From positions 1 through 21,204 of the forward strand of contig JAUCBJ010003373.1 in assembly GCA_032718475.1 (NCBI GenBank): a stretch of DNA of 21,204 nt. The letters run 5' to 3'. The position numbers and the translations under genes are program-made. Source of the DNA: Nemertoderma westbladi. Taxonomy: Eukaryota; Xenacoelomorpha; Nemertodermatida; Nemertodermatidae. Under the pieces are notes generated by a model that made no database searches, was not told the DNA's origin, and was given only the letters and a program-made list of their open reading frames with translations. Below, in pieces: positions 17,181 through 21,204 of the stretch. Numbering within the stretch: position 1 is the stretch's first letter; the number at the start of each line of letters is the position of its first letter.

Positions 17181-18397
17181 TGATACTCCTGTGCGCCAAG
17201 TGGCAGTAGCGAAAGCGATATCTTTCGGATACAACGATATCTTTATTAAAACATAGCTATTAAAACGTACCTATTATTTTCATTTTTTCAATCCCAAACA
17301 ACATTTTTTTGTATCTATCTTTTGTAGTTACTTTACTTTGCACGTTTTATTTTAGCAGTAATATTTTACCTATGCGACATACTGTACCTACGGTACCAAA
17401 TTTATGTTCCGTATAACTACGTATTGTTGTGTTGTATCCTATAGTATAGAGTATTGTAAAATTGTCCCTTATTAATATGTTTGCCTTTAGTACTGTATGT
17501 TGTTGAAGCCCTTGAACCAAGTATTCTTTGCCGGTTTTTAATTTAATTTTACTGTAATTTAATTCTTTTTTAATAAATAATATGCACCAACTGTAAGTAC
17601 TGAAAATAAACTATAATTTTATTATTTTACTAATTTTGCCTGAATACCATTATCCGTATTTTTCTTACAATAGTATACGCTATTAGCGGACTTTGCCAGA
17701 TGTGTTCATTTTATTTTAATCTACTGTACGTGTACGTACATTTGCAAAAATTTATATTTTATTGTTATTCTGGCCTCTGGCGATATTAATAACATAACAT
17801 AACATACAGCTACACTGTAGTCATTATCCATTCAGACATACTGTATCTGTAGCATAGACGTATACCGGACCTCAGTACGTAGTACAGTAGAACGTAGTAC
17901 ATAAATACAAGGACTAGTCTTAAGTACAGTAGTTAGTAGTCTTTAATATTCTTTCTGTATATTTTTGGCACCCGGAGCCGCGTTCGGCGCAGAAAATAAA
18001 ACTTTTCAATAGGGCATGTAGTACTGTTTTCTGTTTGTGCTGTGTATTAAAAACTGTTCTACGAATTACCCCCAAACCAAAATACCCCGAAATACTTGTT
18101 TTTCACTCTCGTGCAAGCAGAAAAAACTGTTTTTTACCGTAATAAACTAAATTAACTAATTAACTGCTTTTATCCTACCTTCTCGAAGGCCACACGGAAA
18201 TTCAACTTGGAAAATTTCGAAAGCCTTTTTGCCAAAGAACATGTGTACCAAAGTTTGGATAGATTTCATTGAGGGTTGGCCGAGTTATTATAATGTTTAA
18301 AATTGGATGCGACAGAGCAGAGCAACAGAACGACGAGTTCGGGTTAATTAATTTTATCGCGATTTAAATAACAGTAACATGCGGTGGCTGATCTTTG
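17181..18397. other. Long AT-rich spacer, no gene seen
   Basis: In 1.2 kb I see seven TACTGTA/TACAGTA heptamers (17380, 17491, 17550, 17722, 17839, 17883, 17925), an AACAT run (17790-17808), a TCAGA micro-insertion (17829) and a degenerate relative of the 14560 repeat near 18190-18300. Confidence 0.5.
17829..17839 (-). repeat. TCAGA micro-insertion with CAT duplication
   Basis: Reads CAT-TCAGA-CAT. The reconstructed target is TTATCCATACTGTA. Confidence 0.5.
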
Positions 18398-18541
18398 CCA
18401 ATTAATTTATTTTTTTTTATTTTTTGTTCAGAAGTTCTCCATGACGTCATAATTTATGCTCGACGAAAAATTAATTTATGGTCGACCATAAATTATGACG
18501 TCATCATGGAGAACTTCTGAAAAAAAAAATAAATTAATTGG
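18398..18541. mobile_element. 144-bp palindromic MITE-like element
   Basis: Two near-identical inverted arms start CCAATTAATTTATT and run through CAGAAGTTCTCCATGACGTC to ATAATTTATG. They meet around a ~20-bp centre (GTCGAC-type, 18470-18490). The arms contain TGACGTCA-like sites (18443 and 18496). The arms differ by a few small indels in the A/T runs and near ATGACGTC. No clear target duplication was found. Confidence 0.8.
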
Positions 18542-18721
18542 GAAGAATAAAATATCGAATAAAAATACCAAATGTATGTCATTATTACAACTATTTCTGC
18601 TGTCTGGCTGTTGCCTAGCTACCTACTGACCTAGTCGCGGGAAACTGGATCCCCAGTCTAACTCCCAGTCAGCAGTCGCCCCAAGCAAATTCAATGTTAG
18701 ACTTATGACAGAGACAGACTA

Positions 18722-18732
18722 CAGTCAGACAG
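18722..18732 (-). repeat. TCAGA micro-insertion with CAG duplication
   Basis: Reads CAG-TCAGA-CAG. The reconstructed target is CTACAGTATAGG, a TACAGTA heptamer directly beside two TAGGCCTA palindromes (18735 and 18748). Confidence 0.55.
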
Positions 18733-18787
18733 TATAGGCCTACTGTGTAGGCCTATACAGACAGACAGATGTGTTATCACAAAGATT

Positions 18788-19037
18788 ATAATGTAGATAG
18801 GACAATATGATAATGCTCTCTCCATAGCGAAAAATAACAACCGACCCTGTTGGGGCTCGTACCCGGTACCTAGGTTTAAAACTTCCGGTTATCGTCAGCC
18901 GGGTGTGTGTACTGAGCTACCAGATCGGATGAAGATTTCACTATGGCAGTATGGAGTGGGATATCATCGAGCCCCAACAGGGTCGGTTGATATTTTTCGC
19001 TATGGAGAGCATTATCATATTGTCCTATCTACATTAT
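18788..19037 (-). mobile_element. Hairpin element with 70-bp arms and a tRNA-like core
   Basis: Arms at 18788-18858 and 18969-19037 are reverse complements except for a 2-bp indel and one or two substitutions. On the minus strand the enclosed part reads like a tRNA: A box TGGTAGCTCAGT (18922-18911), a CCGG...CCGG hairpin at the anticodon position, a B box GGTACGAGCCC (18863-18853), and outer ends CCGATCT (18928-18922) and GGGTCGG (18847-18841) that can pair fully with two wobbles. It is probably a tRNA-derived SINE whose 3' half has been copied in inverse orientation, or a foldback transposon that captured one. It ends less than 300 bp before the SNUPN start codon. Confidence 0.75.
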
Positions 19038-19330
19038 ATATTTAATTCACCGTCACTCACCCCACAACAATTCATTTATCACAAAGATTCACTCTATCCT
19101 GCTATCAGTTATTAGCTTTGAAATATTTGCCGACAGTACCACAGACAGACCGACCGACCTACAGCAGTTCAGTCAGTCAGTTCAATCTGTAATCTGTCTG
19201 TCTGTCGCAGACAGACAGGTAAATCTAAATATCATAGTTTTCTGATAAAGGATAAACTTATAAAGGCCTATTAATTTATCAGGCAGTCAGGTACCGGTAC
19301 TGCTACCGTCTGACCGTCTCCGGTACAGCA
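19038..19330 (+). promoter_or_regulatory. SNUPN upstream region
   Basis: It is rich in CAGACAGAC/CTGTCTGT units (19140-19220), followed by TACCGGTA (19292-19299) and a TCTGA micro-insertion 15 bp before the ATG. No TATA box can be placed with confidence. Confidence 0.4.
19306..19316 (+). repeat. TCTGA micro-insertion with CCG duplication, next to the SNUPN start
   Basis: Reads CCG-TCTGA-CCG. The reconstructed target is GCTACCGTCTCCGG, in the presumed 5' UTR. Confidence 0.55.
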
Positions 19331-20239
19331 ATGGATTCCCTATTAGAATCATTAACCGTAGGATTCTCGGTCACCAACGAACCGAACAACGTAAACCAGG
19401 AACACCCGCGATTCTCCAGCTACAAACGAATCGCTGGGCGACTGTGCGACAAACAGAACGAGCGACGGACAAGTCGACTAGAGTTGCAACGTAAACGCCG
19501 TAGCGACCTGTCGGCGCACGCGCGGGGGCTGGCTACAGGGCATTGGGACACGGACTCGGACTCGGAGCAACCACCTCGAGCCTACAAGGACCAACTGATG
19601 CTGTCCGAATGGCTGGTCGATCTGCCGGGCGGGTTCGCTTCCGAGTGGATCCTCGTCCCGTCGCCCGTAGGTCGTCGTAACCTCGTGGTCGCCGCCGCCG
19701 GCAGCACCGCGTGCTACACAAAGTCCGGCTACTGCGTCCATCGGTTCCCTTCTGGGCTACCCGGAGGCTCAGGGAGGCGTCCCGGAGGCTACACTCTACT
19801 GGATTGCATCGCCGACGAACTCAACCGAACCTTCTACGTTATCGACCTTATCGCGTGGAACTCGCTAACTTTCTACGACTCCGACACCGAATGTCGTTTC
19901 TTTATGCTGAACTCGCGACTCTCTGAATCCCCGGAACTCGGTACTCGCTCCCGAACCAACCACTATCGTTTCGCTCTGCTACCTCAGTATTCCTGCGCCC
20001 CGCCGGACGTAATCTCCTGTATGGAGACCGAGCACCCCTTCCGGTTGGACGGACTACTCTTCTTCCACCGGGGGACCCACTACACCCCGGGTCAGACACC
20101 CCTGGTGACCTGGCTGAAGCCCTGGATGGTCTCGAAGGTTCTCGATATTGTTCTACCGGCTTCGGTTCTGGGACGCTACCCTGAACCTCCTGGACCCGCT
20201 ATGGAGGTGGTTGAGGCGGCAGCTGTAGAAATGACCTGA
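19331..20239 (+). CDS. SNUPN: Snurportin-1, intronless
   Basis: This 302-residue protein aligns along its length with snurportin-1, the adaptor that binds the trimethylguanosine cap of spliceosomal snRNAs and brings snRNPs to importin-beta for nuclear import. The N-terminus has the importin-beta-binding region (HPRFSSYKR, then a basic stretch ERRTSRLELQRKRR, 26-57), followed by a short acidic linker (TDSDSE). The cap-binding domain starts at QLMLSEWLVDLP (88-99) and includes YTKSGYCVHRF (129-139), YTLLDCI and DGLLFFHRGTHYTPG (240-254). Trp94 and Trp261 correspond to human Trp107 and Trp276, the pair used for cap recognition. The human protein has about 40 further C-terminal residues that are missing here; that tail is poorly conserved. 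The gene is intronless and GC-rich, with G at -3 and G at +4. It looks functional. Confidence 0.96.
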   Translation: MDSLLESLTVGFSVTNEPNNVNQEHPRFSSYKRIAGRLCDKQNERRTSRLELQRKRRSDLSAHARGLATGHWDTDSDSEQPPRAYKDQLMLSEWLVDLPGGFASEWILVPSPVGRRNLVVAAAGSTACYTKSGYCVHRFPSGLPGGSGRRPGGYTLLDCIADELNRTFYVIDLIAWNSLTFYDSDTECRFFMLNSRLSESPELGTRSRTNHYRFALLPQYSCAPPDVISCMETEHPFRLDGLLFFHRGTHYTPGQTPLVTWLKPWMVSKVLDIVLPASVLGRYPEPPGPAMEVVEAAAVEMT

Positions 20240-20261
20240 GTTCATTTGTATAACATTGGAA

Positions 20262-20267
20262 AATAAA
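20262..20267 (+). promoter_or_regulatory. Polyadenylation signal of SNUPN
   Basis: AATAAA 23 bases past the stop codon, giving a very short 3' UTR. Confidence 0.75.
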
Positions 20268-20929
20268 ATCAAAAGTTTTTATTAAACAATAGACTTAATC
20301 AATTAATATAGATATACATTTATCCCAAACAAATACTAGATTTGGTGCTGTAGATTATAGTCTGTCTAACAACGTTTTGTTGGCATTTTTTTTATTAATC
20401 TGGTTTTTAATTTTAAGGCCTGGCGAATCTAGCTAGGCCGTGTGCCGTGCCACTTATTTTGAATTTTTTAATTAGTCCCTTTTTCGGGCTACAAAACACT
20501 TTTTATGTTCAAAAATGCATTTCGTTATTAGGAATGCTAGTTTGTGGCAAATGTTAACCAATGATTTAGTGAGAATAAACCAAGATACACATCACTGCTA
20601 TCAGGAAACTGTTTATAAACAAACACCTTCATAATATAAACATTGAAAATTCACAAATTGTAATATTGTATTGAGAAAATATTCATGATTTTATTATAAT
20701 CAATTAAAAATGTAATCAAAATTACGTAATTTCCAACACAAACCTTGGAGCCAAAAAAAAGGAACTAAATGAAAGATACAGAAATTATCAAACATACGAT
20801 TAGCTATTATTTTAACTGTTTGTAGTTTACTTTTACTTACATTACAACGTATTACTTTATTGCGGTATATGCCGTATATTTCTTATTGTACAGACTTTCT
20901 ATTCCCAAAGATCCCTTTCTATTCCCATG
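20268..20929. other. AT-rich spacer, no gene seen
   Basis: No frame or repeat of note, except a 13-bp direct repeat CTTTCTATTCCCA near 20897 and 20917 just before the next element. Confidence 0.45.
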
Positions 20930-21204
20930 GCCCGGTTTCATAAAGTTATCGTAAAGTTATGGTAACGTAATCTGAAATCCTTGTCGTAAGTATCATGTTC
21001 TTTACGTAAGAAAGACAAGTGAAAAACATCGTTTCACAACCTTGTCGTAAAGGTTGTCGTAGCTACGATAACGTAAATTGACTTAACGTAAGATTCGTTA
21101 ACTTTCTCTGTTTTTGCGATAACGAAAATTGTATTTACGATACAGATATTTCAAAGTTTCCACGCAACCAGAGTATCTCATTGGCTAATGGGTTCTTTAT
21201 TGCA
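20930..21204 (+). repeat. Left part of a dispersed repeat, cut by the window end
   Basis: It begins GGCCCGGTTTCATAAAG, a start shared by many marine-invertebrate interspersed repeats as far as I recall. It continues with many copies of GTCGTAA, TAACGTAA and TTACG in both orientations (20946-21140), which could fold back. The other end lies outside the window. Confidence 0.5.

Overview
The window looks like animal nuclear DNA, most likely from a marine invertebrate. It carries two conserved metazoan-type housekeeping genes, each a single open frame ending at an AATAAA signal, in AT-rich DNA crowded with LINEs, tRNA-derived SINEs, short inverted-repeat transposons, satellites and long poly-C tracts. 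No bacterial signals (operons, Shine-Dalgarno sites) are seen. The phylum cannot be fixed from this sequence.

Layout. 1-2250, minus strand: a repeat-rich, gag-like coding unit in two overlapping frames that runs off the left edge, preceded by a possible LTR or leader to about 2860. 2860-4430: a decayed tRNA-like segment, a 25-C tract and a 408-bp inverted-repeat transposon. 4432-7560, minus: an intronless DHX37/Dhr1-type DEAH helicase (rRNA processing, U3 snoRNA release) without the usual C-terminal domain. 8306-9352: a 1.05-kb non-autonomous element with 27-bp terminal inverted repeats. 9660-10820: small dispersed repeats and a tRNA-derived SINE. 11205-13273, plus: a 5'-truncated LINE with an intact reverse transcriptase frame. 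13694-13935: a poly-C tract and a second SINE in reverse orientation. 14560-15690: diverged repeats and a 142-bp tandem satellite. 16300-17180: a decayed CR1/Jockey-like LINE fragment. 18398-19037: a palindromic MITE and a hairpin element carrying a tRNA-like sequence. 19331-20239, plus: intronless snurportin-1 (SNUPN). 20930-end: start of another dispersed repeat.

The most interesting signal is not a gene. The pentamer TCTGA (or its complement TCAGA) recurs flanked by an exact 3-bp direct duplication of arbitrary sequence. There are ten single cases, plus two cases of a 13-bp double form TCTGA-CWG-TCTGA flanked the same way. One double copy has an empty paralogous site about 90 bp away, and one single copy lies exactly at a frameshift in the decayed LINE, where subtracting 8 bp rejoins the frame. 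This looks like a family of ultra-short insertions or transposon footprints with 3-bp target duplications. The window is also rich in TACTGTA/TACAGTA, the form of canonical Tc1-type excision footprints, and in the palindromes TAGGCCTA and TACCGGTA.

The two host genes touch related RNA biology (snRNP import and U3 snoRNP remodelling), but they are 12 kb apart and nothing here shows a functional link.
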